DNA from: Citricoccus sp. K5
Lineage (GTDB): Bacteria; Actinomycetota; Actinomycetes; Actinomycetales; Micrococcaceae
Direction of reading: 5' to 3'
Length of the DNA stretch: 64,000 nucleotides
Assembly: GCF_902506195.1 (NCBI RefSeq)
Contig: NZ_LR732817.1
Location: 2,016,985 to 2,080,984 of the forward strand
Numbering within the stretch: position 1 is the first letter of the stretch; each line of letters opens with the position of its first letter. Below the pieces are notes generated by a model that ran no database searches, was not told the DNA's origin, and saw only the letters and a program-made list of their open reading frames with translations. The position numbers were made by a program, and so were the translations under genes. Shown piece after piece: positions 53,124 through 62,300 of this stretch.

Positions 53124-54473
53124 GTGGCCCCAGACTCCCCCACCGATGACATCGCACTGCTCCCGCACGCCCGGGCGGCCCAGCGCCGTGCCGTCCGCGT
53201 CCTCGGCACCGCCCAGGTCTTCTCGGGATTGGGCAACGGCGCCACGCTGTCCCTGGGCTCGATCCTCGCCGTGGAACTCTCGGGCGCCGAGTCCAACGCC
53301 GGCTTCGTCAACACCGCCATGACGCTCGGCTCGGCGGCGGTGTCCATCCCGCTGTCCACCCTGGCGGTGCGACGCGGGCGGCGGGTCGCCCTGGGGATCG
53401 GCCTGGCCGCAGGGCTGCTGGGTCAGGCGCTCATGGTGGCCGCCGTCGTCACCCGGTTCTTCCCCGTCCTGCTGCTGGGAGCCTTCCTGGTGGGCTTCGG
53501 TGCCGCCGTGAACCTGCAGGCCCGGTTCGCCGTCACGGACCTGTCCGAGCCGCGGCACCGCGGACGGGACCTGTCCGTGGTGGTCTGGGCCGTCACCGTG
53601 GGCGCCGTGTTGGGTCCCAACATGGTGGGGCCGGGCGCCGTGGTGTCCGGTTGGCTCGGGCTGCCCGTCCATGCCGGGCCCTTCCTGATCTCCGGGGCCG
53701 GCATGGCCGTGGGCGCCGGCATCATCCTGACCGGCCTGCGCCCGGATCCCCTCCTGTTGCGCCGGCGGCTGGAGGATGCCGCGGAAAGCCCGACGCCGGC
53801 CGGTCGCCCGGGCGGCCCGGTCCCGCTCCGCCCGGGTGCCGGGTGGGTCGCCGGGTGGCGGATCGTCCGGGCTCAGCCCACCGCGCTGGCTGCCGTGCTC
53901 ACCGTGGCCGGCGCCCACGCCGCGATGGTCGGTCTGATGTCTATGACACCCCTGCACCTCCAGCACGAGGCGGGGCTCAGCGGCAGCGAGCTGGGGCAGC
54001 ATCCGGACACGGTGGTGCTGATCGGATTCACCCTGTCCCTGCACGTGGCCGGAATGTATGCCCTCTCCCCTGTCATCGGCATGCTCGCGGACCGCTACGG
54101 CTCGGCCCGGGTGGCCGGTGCCGGGCTGACGGCACTGGTGGCCGCGGCGGCCCTGACGGGGATCTTCCCCCATCAGCACCTCGCCGTGGTGACCGGGCTC
54201 GTCCTGCTCGGCCTGGGATGGTCGGCCGCCACGGTGGCCGGATCCACGTTGCTCGTGGCCGCCCTGCGCCCAGCCGAACGGGTCCCCGCCCAGGGCTTCT
54301 CGGACGCGGTGATGTCCCTGGCGGCGGCGGTCAGTTCGATCGCGGCGGGCCCGATCATGGGCGGCCTCGGCTTCACGGGGCTCTCGGCCGCACTGGCCGG
54401 CGTCGTGGTGCTGTGCGGCATCGGGGTGGCGGCACTGCTCAGGGCCCCAGCAGCAGCGCCACCCCGAGGATGA
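53124..54473 (+). CDS. MFS transporter
   Basis: A 449-residue carrier with 12 hydrophobic segments. The first loop has the RRGRRVALG form of the MFS A motif, and FSGLGNGATLSLGSILAVEL, ADRYGSARVAGAGLTALVAAAAL and GLGWSAATVAGSTLLVAAL are typical; it is probably a drug-efflux-like member. The substrate is unknown. GTG 53124 lies six bases after CACAAT (53112-53117), the same spacing as at fau. Its end overlaps the convergent AEC gene by 35 bases. Confidence 0.85.
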   Translation: MAPDSPTDDIALLPHARAAQRRAVRVLGTAQVFSGLGNGATLSLGSILAVELSGAESNAGFVNTAMTLGSAAVSIPLSTLAVRRGRRVALGIGLAAGLLGQALMVAAVVTRFFPVLLLGAFLVGFGAAVNLQARFAVTDLSEPRHRGRDLSVVVWAVTVGAVLGPNMVGPGAVVSGWLGLPVHAGPFLISGAGMAVGAGIILTGLRPDPLLLRRRLEDAAESPTPAGRPGGPVPLRPGAGWVAGWRIVRAQPTALAAVLTVAGAHAAMVGLMSMTPLHLQHEAGLSGSELGQHPDTVVLIGFTLSLHVAGMYALSPVIGMLADRYGSARVAGAGLTALVAAAALTGIFPHQHLAVVTGLVLLGLGWSAATVAGSTLLVAALRPAERVPAQGFSDAVMSLAAAVSSIAAGPIMGGLGFTGLSAALAGVVVLCGIGVAALLRAPAAAPPRG

Positions 54474-55380
54474 CGGGCAGGGACAGCACCGCGGAGGCGA
54501 ACACGATATCCCGCACCAGCAGGTTGGGCAGCTTGAACTGGCTGGAGAACAGGTAGACGTTTTGCGCCGTCGGCAGCGCCGCCATGGCCACCACGCCGAA
54601 CAGCTCCAGGCCGGTCAACCCGAAGAGGTAGTGTCCCGCCGCCCACGCCACGGCGGGCATCACCAACAGCTTGACCACGGAGCCCCACACGATGTCCGGC
54701 ATCTGGCTGCGGTCCCGGAACGGGCGCTGGGAAGCCAGGGAGAGACCGAACACGAACAGCAGCATCGGGATGGAGGCGTGGCCCAGCATGTCCACGGGGG
54801 TCCAGATCGCCTCGGGCGGGGTCCAGTCCACGAGGGCCAAGACGGCACCGATGGCGGTGCCCACGGTGACCGGGTTCGCCACGGAGGCCAGCACGGTGCG
54901 GGCCAGCCTCGGTTGGGCGGAGCCGCGCTGGCGTGAGCACCACCCGAAGACGGTCAGGTAGAACGGCGCGAGCACCAGCAGCTGCGTGACCAGCACGGAC
55001 ACCGCCGGGACCGAGCTGCCCACGGCGTAGAGGGCGATGGGCAGCCCGATGTTGCCGGCGTTGACGTAGGAGGCCGCCATGGCCCCCACGGCGATCTGGC
55101 CCGCCTGCCGCTTGAGCACGAGCCAGCTGACGAGCGCGTAGCAGCCCCCGGCCACCACAGCGGTGACGAGGGCGGCCGGGGCGTAGACGCCCACGAGCGC
55201 CTGCAGGTCGATCTCGGCCACCAGCACCACCATCAGCAGCGGGTTGGTGACGTAGTAGATCGCCGGGGTGAGCCCCTGCTGGATCTTCGCGGTGGTGTCC
55301 CGCGGAAGGAGCACGGCGGAGAGCAGGCCGATCCCGATGATGACCAGGACGATGCTGAATCCGAGCAGTACTCCTTCCAC
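54439..55380 (-). CDS. AEC-family (auxin efflux carrier-like) transporter
   Basis: A 313-residue protein with ten hydrophobic segments in two repeats of five, as in the AEC family. SYVNAGNIGLPIALYAVG is the diagnostic unwound-helix motif, and TAQNVYLFSSQF is its counterpart in the second half. Bacterial members move malate, malonate or other organic acids. It is next to gudD on the same strand, 37 bp downstream of it, so it may belong to the glucarate operon as its last gene. Confidence 0.88.
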   Translation of the reverse strand: MEGVLLGFSIVLVIIGIGLLSAVLLPRDTTAKIQQGLTPAIYYVTNPLLMVVLVAEIDLQALVGVYAPAALVTAVVAGGCYALVSWLVLKRQAGQIAVGAMAASYVNAGNIGLPIALYAVGSSVPAVSVLVTQLLVLAPFYLTVFGWCSRQRGSAQPRLARTVLASVANPVTVGTAIGAVLALVDWTPPEAIWTPVDMLGHASIPMLLFVFGLSLASQRPFRDRSQMPDIVWGSVVKLLVMPAVAWAAGHYLFGLTGLELFGVVAMAALPTAQNVYLFSSQFKLPNLLVRDIVFASAVLSLPVILGVALLLGP

Positions 55381-55417
55381 GGGGGACGACGCTACCCGAG
55401 CGCGCTACCGGCCCGCG

Positions 55418-56761
55418 TCAGCGGACCAGGCAGGGCCGCTTCGCGTCGAACTCCCACCCCGGGACCAGGTACTGCATGGACACGGCGTCATCCCGGGCAC
55501 CCAGGCCGTGCTCCAGGTACAGCTCGTGGGCCGCGGCCAGCCGCGCCCGGTCCAGCTCGATGCCCAGCCCCGGGGCGTCCGGGACGCGGATCTCCCCGCC
55601 CTGGATCCGCAGGGGGTCGGCGGTGAGACCCTGGCCGTCCTGCCAGATCCAGTGGGTGTCCAGGGCGGTGATCTCCCCCGGCGCCGCGGCGCCGGCGTGG
55701 GTGAACATCGCCAGCGAGATGTCGAAGTGGTTGTTCGAGTGCGATCCCCAGGTCAGGCCGAACTCGTGGCACAGCTGCGCCACGCGGACGGAGCCGGCCA
55801 TGGTCCAGAAGTGCGGGTCCGCCAGCGGGATGTCCACAGCGTTGGTGCGGATGGCGTGGGCCATCTCCCGCCAGTCCGTGGCGATCATGTTCGTGGCGGT
55901 CTGCAGCCCGGTGGCCCGGCGGAACTCGGCCATGACCTCCCGGCCGGAGAACCGGCCCTCGGCCCCGCAGGGGTCCTCGGCGTAGGCCACCACGCCCCGC
56001 ATGCGCTTCCCGAGGCGGATGGCGTCCTGAAGCAACCATCCGCCGTTGGGGTCCAGGGTGATGCGGGCCTCCGGGAAGCGGTCCTTGAGCGCGGTGACCG
56101 CGTCCACCTCCAGGTCACCGGCCTGGACGCCGCCCTTGAGCTTGAAGTCCTGGAACCCGTACCTGGCCTGGGCGGCCTCGGCCAGCCGCACCACGGCCGC
56201 CGGCGTCATGGCCTGCTCGCGGCGGACGCGCTCCCAGTCGTCGGCACCGTCCGGCTCGCGCAGGTAGGGCAGGTCGGTGGAGTCGGGGTCACCCACGTAG
56301 AACAGGTAGCCGAGCATCGGCACCGTGTCCCGTTGCTGGCCGTCGCCGAGCAGCTCGGCGACGGGCACCCCGAGGAACTGACCGTGCAGGTCCAGCAGGG
56401 CGGACTCGATCGCGGTGACGGCGTGCACCGTGGTGCGCAGGTCGAAGGTCTGGAGTCCGCGCCCGCCGGCGTCCCGGTCCGCGAAGGCCGTGGCGATGTC
56501 CCGCAGCAGGCTGCGGAACCGAGCCACCGGCTTCCCGGCGATCAGTCGGCCGGCCTCCTCGATGGTGGAGCGGATCCTCTCCCCTCCGGGCACCTCGCCG
56601 AGGCCCGTGCGGCCCTCGGAGTCGGTGATGATGGCGATGTTGCGGGTGAAGAACGGCCCGTGGGCGCCGGAGAGGTTCAGCAGCATGGAGTCGTGCCCCG
56701 CCACGGGGACCACCTCCACGCCGGCGATGGTGGGTTGGGCCACCGCGCTCACCGTCTTCAC
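55418..56761 (-). CDS. gudD: D-glucarate dehydratase
   Basis: Dehydrates D-glucarate (and L-idarate) to 5-dehydro-4-deoxy-D-glucarate. A 447-residue enolase-superfamily enzyme of the GlucD subgroup: catalytic Lys pair in [11 protein letters not shown], metal ligands in [31 protein letters not shown] and [11 protein letters not shown], and His in [12 protein letters not shown]. Start GTG overlaps the dehydrogenase stop by four bases, so the operon order is kdgD, dehydrogenase, gudD. Residue choice strongly favours glucarate over galactarate dehydratase. Confidence 0.95.
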   Translation of the reverse strand: MKTVSAVAQPTIAGVEVVPVAGHDSMLLNLSGAHGPFFTRNIAIITDSEGRTGLGEVPGGERIRSTIEEAGRLIAGKPVARFRSLLRDIATAFADRDAGGRGLQTFDLRTTVHAVTAIESALLDLHGQFLGVPVAELLGDGQQRDTVPMLGYLFYVGDPDSTDLPYLREPDGADDWERVRREQAMTPAAVVRLAEAAQARYGFQDFKLKGGVQAGDLEVDAVTALKDRFPEARITLDPNGGWLLQDAIRLGKRMRGVVAYAEDPCGAEGRFSGREVMAEFRRATGLQTATNMIATDWREMAHAIRTNAVDIPLADPHFWTMAGSVRVAQLCHEFGLTWGSHSNNHFDISLAMFTHAGAAAPGEITALDTHWIWQDGQGLTADPLRIQGGEIRVPDAPGLGIELDRARLAAAHELYLEHGLGARDDAVSMQYLVPGWEFDAKRPCLVR

Positions 56762-58422
56762 TCCCCCGCCCGCTCGGCCAGCACCGTCTCGCCGTCGATC
56801 CGGCGGTTCAGGTGCCAGGGGTTGGACTGGCGCACCGGCGCCGGCAGGAGGGCCTCGGGGAGGTCCTGGTAGGCCACCGGGCGAAGGAATCGCTCGATCG
56901 CGACGGTACCGACCGACGTCGTGCGGGAATCCGAGGTGGCCGGGAACGGGCCGCCGTGCACCATGGCGTGACCCACCTCCACGCCCGTGGGCCAGGCGTT
57001 GGCGAGGATGCGCCCCACCTTGCGCTCCAGCTCCGGGATGAGCGGGGCCGCCGCGGCGTGATCCGACTCCGTCAGGTGCAGGGTGGCGGTCAGCTGGCCC
57101 TCCATGCGGCGGGTCGCGGCGATGAGCTCATCCAGGGAGCCATAGCGGATGAACAGCGAGGCCGCCCCGAAGATCTCCTCGTGCAGGACCTCGTTGGCGC
57201 CGAAGGTCTGCGCATCCGTGCCGTAGACCACGGGGGCCGGGGCGTTCCGGGTGGTCCCGTCCGTGCCCTGGCCCACGGCGCTCACGCCCTCCTGCGAGGA
57301 CAGGCGCTCGACGCCGGCCGTCCAGGACTGCGCGATCCCGGCGGTGAGCATGGTCTGCCCCGCCTTCTCGGCCAGGTGCCGGGAGACGGCCGCGGCGAAG
57401 CGGTCGCCGGACTCACCGGCCGGGACGAACACGAGCCCGGGGGCGGTGCACAGCTGCCCGGAGGAGCCGGTCAGCGAGCCCACGAAGGACGCGGCGAGGG
57501 CGTCCACGGAGTCCGGGTCACCGGCGAGCGCGCCGGCGAAGAAGTAGACCGGGTTGATCGAGCTCATCTCGGCGTAGACCGGGATGGGCTCGGGGCGGGC
57601 TGCGGCGGTGGCCATCAGTGAGGTCCCGGCCCCGCGGGAGCCGGTGAAGCCGATGGCACTGATCCGCGGGTCGGCGGCGAGTGCCTGGCCCACGGAGGCG
57701 CCGGGACCGTAGACGAGGGAGAAGACGCCCGGGTGCAGCCCGAGCTCCGCCGCGGCGTCGGCGATGGCCCGTCCCACGATCTCGCCGGTGCCGGGGTGCG
57801 CGTTGTGGGCCTTGAAGACCACGGGGCAGCCGGCGGCGAGCGCGGAGGCGGTGTCCCCGCCCGCGGTGGAGAAGGCCAGCGGGAAGTTGCTGGCGCCGAA
57901 GACGGCCACCGGTCCCAAGGGGATCCGGCGCTGGCGGATGTCCGCGCGCGGCATCGGAGTCCGCTCCGGCTGGGCCGGGTCCACGCGGACTCCGCGGTGG
58001 TCCCCCTGGCGGACCACCCGGGCGAACAGGCGCAGCTGGCCGGTGGTGCGGCCGGTCTCGCCGGTCAGCCGGGCCTCGGGCAGGCCGGTCTCGGCCATGG
58101 CGCGGGCCACGAGCTCGTCCTTGACGGCCTCGATGTTGTCCGCGATTCGCTCCAGGAACGCGGCGTGGGTCTCCGGGTCCAGGGTGCTGAAGGAGGCGAA
58201 GGCCTCCTCCGCGGCTTCCGTGGCCCGGGCCAGCTGCTCGTTCTCGATCAGCGAGTAGGCCGGCTCCAACGGCTCGTCGGTGGCCGGGTTGTAGCCGCGG
58301 GTGCTGCCGCCCGTGCCGGGCACGGACTCTCCGGCGATGATCGAGTGGCCGGTCAGGGCCGTCCGAGTGGAAGAGGTGGAGGGGCTGGAGGGGCTGGAGG
58401 GGCTGGAGGGGCTGGAGGTCAT
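56758..58422 (-). CDS. Aldehyde dehydrogenase (NADP+), 2-oxoglutarate semialdehyde type
   Basis: Oxidises 2,5-dioxopentanoate to 2-oxoglutarate, the last step of glucarate breakdown. The 554-residue protein has the cofactor segment [39 protein letters not shown], catalytic Cys in [14 protein letters not shown] and general-base Glu near [11 protein letters not shown], features of the KGSADH group. The first 20 residues are a Ser/Pro repeat coded by a 9-bp tandem array. It lies between kdgD and gudD. Confidence 0.93.
   Translation of the reverse strand: MTSSPSSPSSPSSPSTSSTRTALTGHSIIAGESVPGTGGSTRGYNPATDEPLEPAYSLIENEQLARATEAAEEAFASFSTLDPETHAAFLERIADNIEAVKDELVARAMAETGLPEARLTGETGRTTGQLRLFARVVRQGDHRGVRVDPAQPERTPMPRADIRQRRIPLGPVAVFGASNFPLAFSTAGGDTASALAAGCPVVFKAHNAHPGTGEIVGRAIADAAAELGLHPGVFSLVYGPGASVGQALAADPRISAIGFTGSRGAGTSLMATAAARPEPIPVYAEMSSINPVYFFAGALAGDPDSVDALAASFVGSLTGSSGQLCTAPGLVFVPAGESGDRFAAAVSRHLAEKAGQTMLTAGIAQSWTAGVERLSSQEGVSAVGQGTDGTTRNAPAPVVYGTDAQTFGANEVLHEEIFGAASLFIRYGSLDELIAATRRMEGQLTATLHLTESDHAAAAPLIPELERKVGRILANAWPTGVEVGHAMVHGGPFPATSDSRTTSVGTVAIERFLRPVAYQDLPEALLPAPVRQSNPWHLNRRIDGETVLAERAGE
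58381..58416. repeat. 9-bp tandem repeat (four copies) inside the dehydrogenase gene
   Basis: GGGGCTGGA occurs four times head to tail and encodes a Ser-Ser-Pro type repeat at the start of the aldehyde dehydrogenase on the minus strand. The unit is a multiple of three, so copy-number changes would lengthen the N-terminus without breaking the frame. Confidence 0.8.
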
Positions 58423-58497
58423 GGGATGCTCCTTCGTGGTCTGTGTCGTCTGCGTCGTCGGTGTTCGGGCGGACGTGGCTGGGCCGGCCGGGCCCGT

Positions 58498-59442
58498 TCA
58501 GGCGGCCGTGGCCGCGGCGGCCGGGTGGATGCCGGCCTTCTCGATGAGGGCGGACAGGTCCGTGCGGTCCTGCTCGGTCAGATCGTGCAGCGGCGGGCGG
58601 ACCCCGCCGACGTTGCGGCCGATGGCCCGAATGCCGGCCTTGACGATGGATACGCCGAAGCCCTTGCCCCGGTCGCGGATCTCCAGGTAGGGCAGCACGA
58701 AGCGGTTGAGCTTCTCGGTGACGGCGTCCCGGTCCTGGTTGCGGACGTCGCGGTAGAAGTCCAGGGCGAACTCGGGGACGAAGTTGAACATGGCCGAGGA
58801 GTAGGTGCTCATGCCCAACTGCAGCAGCGGCAGGGCGAAGGTCTCCGCGGTGGGCAGGCCGCCCAGGTAGAACATGCGGTCGCCGTTGCGGGCGTAGACC
58901 TTGGCGAGGTGCTCGATGTCCCCGGTCGCGTCCTTGAAGCCGATGAAGTTCTCGTGGCGGCGGGCCAGCTCGGCCACGGTCTCGGCCGAGTAGATGGCGT
59001 TGGCGCGGTTGTAGACGATCACGGCGGTCCGGGTGGAGCCGACGACGGCCGAGGCGTGCTCCAGCAGGCCCTGCTGGTCGCACTCGGTCAGGTACGGCGG
59101 CAGCAGCAGGACGCCCTCGGCGCCGGCCGCCTCGGAGGCCTGGGCCTGGGCGATGGCCTGGCGGGTGGAGCCGCCGGCGGATCCGAGCACCGGGACCTCG
59201 GGGCGGGAGGACTCCACGGAGGCGCGCACCACCTGGGCGTGCTCGGCGTCGGTCAGGGAGAAGCCCTCACCGGTGCCGCCGGCCGCGAACAGGCCGGCGA
59301 CGTCGTAGCCGGACTGCCAGGTGACGTGCTCGCGCACGGCCTCCTCGTCCACGGACTGGTCCGCGGCGAAGGCGGTGGCGGGGAAGGACAGCAGGCCGTC
59401 CTTGAGCCGGGCTGCGAGTTCCTGCGGGGTGTACTGGGCCAC
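58498..59442 (-). CDS. kdgD: 5-dehydro-4-deoxyglucarate dehydratase
   Basis: Converts 5-dehydro-4-deoxy-D-glucarate to 2,5-dioxopentanoate, releasing CO2 and water. A DapA-fold enzyme of 314 residues with the Schiff-base Lys in ENFIGFKDATGDI, Tyr in AVIVYNRANA and GGTGEGFSLTDAEH at the barrel mouth. GTG 59442 (product MAQYTPQELAARL) is chosen because a perfect AGGAGG lies nine bases upstream and the length matches the family; earlier in-frame ATGs overlap that site. It is the first gene of the catabolic operon. Confidence 0.94.
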   Translation of the reverse strand: MAQYTPQELAARLKDGLLSFPATAFAADQSVDEEAVREHVTWQSGYDVAGLFAAGGTGEGFSLTDAEHAQVVRASVESSRPEVPVLGSAGGSTRQAIAQAQASEAAGAEGVLLLPPYLTECDQQGLLEHASAVVGSTRTAVIVYNRANAIYSAETVAELARRHENFIGFKDATGDIEHLAKVYARNGDRMFYLGGLPTAETFALPLLQLGMSTYSSAMFNFVPEFALDFYRDVRNQDRDAVTEKLNRFVLPYLEIRDRGKGFGVSIVKAGIRAIGRNVGGVRPPLHDLTEQDRTDLSALIEKAGIHPAAAATAA

Positions 59443-59522
59443 GAAGACCATCCTCCTCGTCATCGACGCGGTCGGTCCGCGCCGGGGGGCTGGACGGCAT
59501 GGGTGCCGTTCACTGACCACCG

Positions 59523-59573
59523 TAGGAACGCTCTGTCATTCCTGTCCAAGGCTTAGTTTGTATCCTTCGATAC
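59523..59573 (-). promoter_or_regulatory. Regulated promoter of the kdgD operon, LysR-type site
   Basis: Read on the minus strand: GTATC-N4-GATAC... in the exact form GTATCGAAGGATAC, ten bases, TTGGACA, twelve bases, CGTTCCTA. The 5-bp dyad ahead of the -35 is where a LysR regulator would bind. The same words with the same three spacings recur at 60499-60549 before the transporter operon. Confidence 0.75.
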
Positions 59574-59601
59574 CCGCAGAGCATGGTCACTCGGGGCCGG
59601 T

Positions 59602-60486
59602 TCAGTCGGCCCCGGCCTCGAGCGCGTCCAGCACGCGCCGCAGCGCCGGGTTGGCGTTGTGGTGGTGCCAGATGGCGTGCAGGTGCACTGCCCCTTCGGC
59701 CTCGGCGGCCAACGGCAGGAAGCGGACGCCGTCCACGCCGAGCATGCGGGCACTCGAGGGGACGAACGCCACCCCCCGGCGGGCCCGGACCAAGGCCACC
59801 ATGGTGGTGATCTGTCCCACCGTGTGCACCACCTGGCCGTGGTCGATCGGGAGCATGCGCACGATGAGATCGTAGAAGTACCGCGCTGTCAGGGGGGAGT
59901 GCATGATCAGCGGGACCCCGCGCAGGTCCTCGTGCCGGATCCGGCCGCGGCGGGAGGTCAGCGGGTGGTCGGCCGGCACCGCCAGCACAAGGTCCTCCGC
60001 CAGCAGCAGGTGGGACTCGAAGGTCTCGGCGTCGAAGGGCGGCCGGGCCAGCCCGAGGTCCAGGGAGCCCTCGAGCAGCGCGACCGCCTGCTGGCGGGTC
60101 ACCAGCTCGGACAGCTCGAGTGAGACCTTGGGCAGGGCCTCCGAGATCGAGGTAAGCAGCTCCCCCAGGATCCCGAAGCCGGCCGCCGCGGTGAAGCCGA
60201 TCCGGACGATGCCCTCCTGGCCGGAGGCGATCGACCGCGCGGCGGCGGGGGCCCGCTCGGCCGCCGCCAGCAGTTCGCGGGACTCGGCCAGGAACGCCCG
60301 GCCCGCGGTGGTCAGCTCCACGGTGCGGTGGTCCCGGTCCAGCAGCACCACCCGCAGGTTCCGCTCCAGTTTCTGGATCTGCCGGCTCAGCGGCGGCTGG
60401 GTCATCTGCAGCCGCTCCGCGGCCCGCCCGAAGTGCAACTCCTCCGCGACGGCGACGAAGCACCTAATCTGGTCCAGGGTGAACAT
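59602..60486 (-). CDS. LysR-family regulator of the glucarate regulon
   Basis: A 294-residue LysR protein. The N-terminal winged helix reads FTLDQIRCFVAVAEELHFGRAAERLQMTQPPLSRQIQKLERNLRVVLLDRDHRTVELTTAG, with the co-inducer domain after residue 90 (IVRIGFTAAAGFGILGELL). It lies between the kdgD operon and the divergent transporter operon, each of which has a matching LysR-style site. The site at 60499-60512 is also next to its own promoter, so it may regulate itself. The inducer is presumably glucarate or an intermediate. Confidence 0.93.
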   Translation of the reverse strand: MFTLDQIRCFVAVAEELHFGRAAERLQMTQPPLSRQIQKLERNLRVVLLDRDHRTVELTTAGRAFLAESRELLAAAERAPAAARSIASGQEGIVRIGFTAAAGFGILGELLTSISEALPKVSLELSELVTRQQAVALLEGSLDLGLARPPFDAETFESHLLLAEDLVLAVPADHPLTSRRGRIRHEDLRGVPLIMHSPLTARYFYDLIVRMLPIDHGQVVHTVGQITTMVALVRARRGVAFVPSSARMLGVDGVRFLPLAAEAEGAVHLHAIWHHHNANPALRRVLDALEAGAD

Positions 60487-60498
60487 GATGCCTTCCGG

Positions 60499-60549
60499 GT
60501 ATCACAATATGCAGTAATGGGCTTGGACATGCATCCTAGGCCGTTCCTA
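60499..60549 (+). promoter_or_regulatory. Regulated promoter of the tctCBA-usp operon, LysR-type site
   Basis: GTATC-N4-TATGC, ten bases, TTGGACA, twelve bases, CGTTCCTA, in the same order and spacing as in front of kdgD. The left half-site is identical; the right half-site differs at two of five bases. With TTGGAC as -35, the -10 would be CCTAGT at 17 bases. Confidence 0.75.
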
Positions 60550-60637
60550 GTCTCGACAAACACCCGCCTCGTGAGTCACCTCACAACGGCACCTGTCAGT
60601 CATCACCATGGATCCCCACCCCGAGGAGCGAACGGCC

Positions 60638-61639
60638 ATGACGTTCACCACCGCCCGCCGTACTGTCCTGTCCGTTGCGGCCGCCGCCGCAATGCTGTCC
60701 GTCTCCGCCTGTGGCGGCAACGTGGGCGGGGGCGGGGGGGAGGACGCCGCGGCCTTCCCCGAAGGCCCCATCACCCTGACCGTGGGCCAGGCCGCCGGCG
60801 GCTCCACCGATCTCATCGCCCGGTCCCTGGGCGAGGGCATGTCCGAGGACCTCGGTCAGACGGTGGCCGTGGTCAACCAGCCCGGCGCCAACGGCGCCGT
60901 GGCCACCCAGGAGGTGGCGGGCAAGGAGGCCGACGGCCACGAGCTCGTCCTGCTCAACGCCTCCCTCATCACCATCACCCCGCTCGCGGTCTCCGAGGAG
61001 GAGGCCGTGGACCTGGAGAACCTGGACGTCATCAAGGGCCTGTCCCAGGACGACTACGTGCTCGTGGCCTCCGCGGAGTCCGGCTTCGAGACCCTCGAGG
61101 ACATCCAGGGTGCCGACTCCCTGACCTACGGCACCACCGGCGTGGGCACCGGCTCCCAGCTGGCCCAGGCCATCCTCTTCGCCGAGGCCGGGGTGGACGG
61201 CACCGAGGTCCCCTTCGATTCCGGCTCCCCCGCCCTGACCGCGGTGATGGGCAACCAGGTGCAGGTGGCCACCATCCAGCTGGGTGAGGCCAAGCCACAG
61301 ATCGACGCCGGCACCGTCACCCCGATCCTGACCTTCTCGGCCGAGCGCAACGAGTTCCTGCCGGACACGCCGACCGCCACCGAGGCGGGCTACGACATCC
61401 CGGTGTCCCAGTACCGCGCGTTGGCGGCGCCGAAGGGCCTGCCGGAGGAGACGAAGACCCGCCTGGTCGAGGCCGCGGACGCCGCACTGGCCACGGACAC
61501 GTACCAGGCCTTCAACGAGGACAACCTGCTGACCCCGCACGAGATCTCCGGTGAGGAGGTCGTCACCGAGTGGAACGAGTTGCGTGACCGCTACGCCGAG
61601 CTCGTCGAGGAGCACGGCATCTCCCTGACCGGTGACTGA
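60638..61639 (+). CDS. tctC: Tripartite tricarboxylate-type transporter, binding lipoprotein (TctC)
   Basis: A 333-residue periplasmic-type binding protein, here a lipoprotein (lipobox MLSVSAC, Cys25). GQAAGGSTDLIARSLGEGMSEDLGQTVAVVNQPGANGAVATQEV is the diagnostic carboxylate-cradle loop of TctC/Bug proteins, and LTYGTTGVGTGSQLAQAILF follows. The ligand is likely glucarate or galactarate given the neighbours, which is inference. ATG 60638 has GAGGAG ten bases upstream. Confidence 0.93.
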   Translation: MTFTTARRTVLSVAAAAAMLSVSACGGNVGGGGGEDAAAFPEGPITLTVGQAAGGSTDLIARSLGEGMSEDLGQTVAVVNQPGANGAVATQEVAGKEADGHELVLLNASLITITPLAVSEEEAVDLENLDVIKGLSQDDYVLVASAESGFETLEDIQGADSLTYGTTGVGTGSQLAQAILFAEAGVDGTEVPFDSGSPALTAVMGNQVQVATIQLGEAKPQIDAGTVTPILTFSAERNEFLPDTPTATEAGYDIPVSQYRALAAPKGLPEETKTRLVEAADAALATDTYQAFNEDNLLTPHEISGEEVVTEWNELRDRYAELVEEHGISLTGD

Positions 61640-61681
61640 CCTGCCCCTGAACCAGACGTGAACCAGCAAGGGAGGGACGCC

Positions 61682-62257
61682 ATGCCGTCCACCGCACCCA
61701 CGAACGACGACCACCGGGCCGCGCCGGCCCCGGATTCCGGAGACCTCACGGACGAAATCACGGAGAAACTCACGCCGGAGGAGTTGGCCGCCGCCTGGGC
61801 CGCCGAGGGCCCGCCCCCAGCGGGCCCGGTGGCCAACCTCGGCGCCTCGCTCGTGGTGCTGGCCCTGGGCGTGCTCGGCGTGGTGGTCTCGATCGGACTC
61901 GGCACCGGTGACGCCACCAACCCGGATGCCGGCACCTGGCCGTTGGCCGTCAGCGTGCTGATCTGCGCCCTGGCACTGGCCCAGCTGATCGTGGGCCGCC
62001 GCGGTGGCGCCGACGGGGAGAGATTCACGAAGTATTCGGTCATCACCGTTGTCGGCTTCCTCACCCTGATCGGCATGGTGGTCCTCGTCCCGCTGATCGG
62101 CTTCGAGGTGCCCTCGCTGGCGCTGTGCATCATCTGGATGAAGTTCCTCGGCGGGGAGAGCTGGCGCTCTGCCCTGCTCTACTCGGTGATCGTGGTGGCG
62201 GCCTTCTACGCCATCTTCATCGCCGCCCTGGGGACCTCGATCCCCCACCTGATCTGA
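61682..62257 (+). CDS. tctB: Tripartite tricarboxylate-type transporter, small membrane subunit (TctB)
   Basis: A 191-residue protein with about 55 polar residues in front, then four membrane spans (near residues 60, 88, 115-145 and 165-185). The GLGTGDATNPDAGTWPLAVSVLICALALAQLIVG region, with a conserved GxxPxxVxxxL pattern, is TctB-like. It pairs with TctA in the membrane. GGGAGGGA lies before the start. The N-terminal extension is longer than usual. Confidence 0.88.
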   Translation: MPSTAPTNDDHRAAPAPDSGDLTDEITEKLTPEELAAAWAAEGPPPAGPVANLGASLVVLALGVLGVVVSIGLGTGDATNPDAGTWPLAVSVLICALALAQLIVGRRGGADGERFTKYSVITVVGFLTLIGMVVLVPLIGFEVPSLALCIIWMKFLGGESWRSALLYSVIVVAAFYAIFIAALGTSIPHLI

Positions 62258-62300
62258 ACCTGACCCGGCTCCCCCACCCGGAAGCACCCTAAGGACCCCC

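Noticed and set aside
58381-58416. Possible CRISPR-like or phase-variable repeat
   Set aside because: Units are 9 bp, directly adjacent with no spacers, and in frame within a gene. No CRISPR array or cas gene is present in the window.
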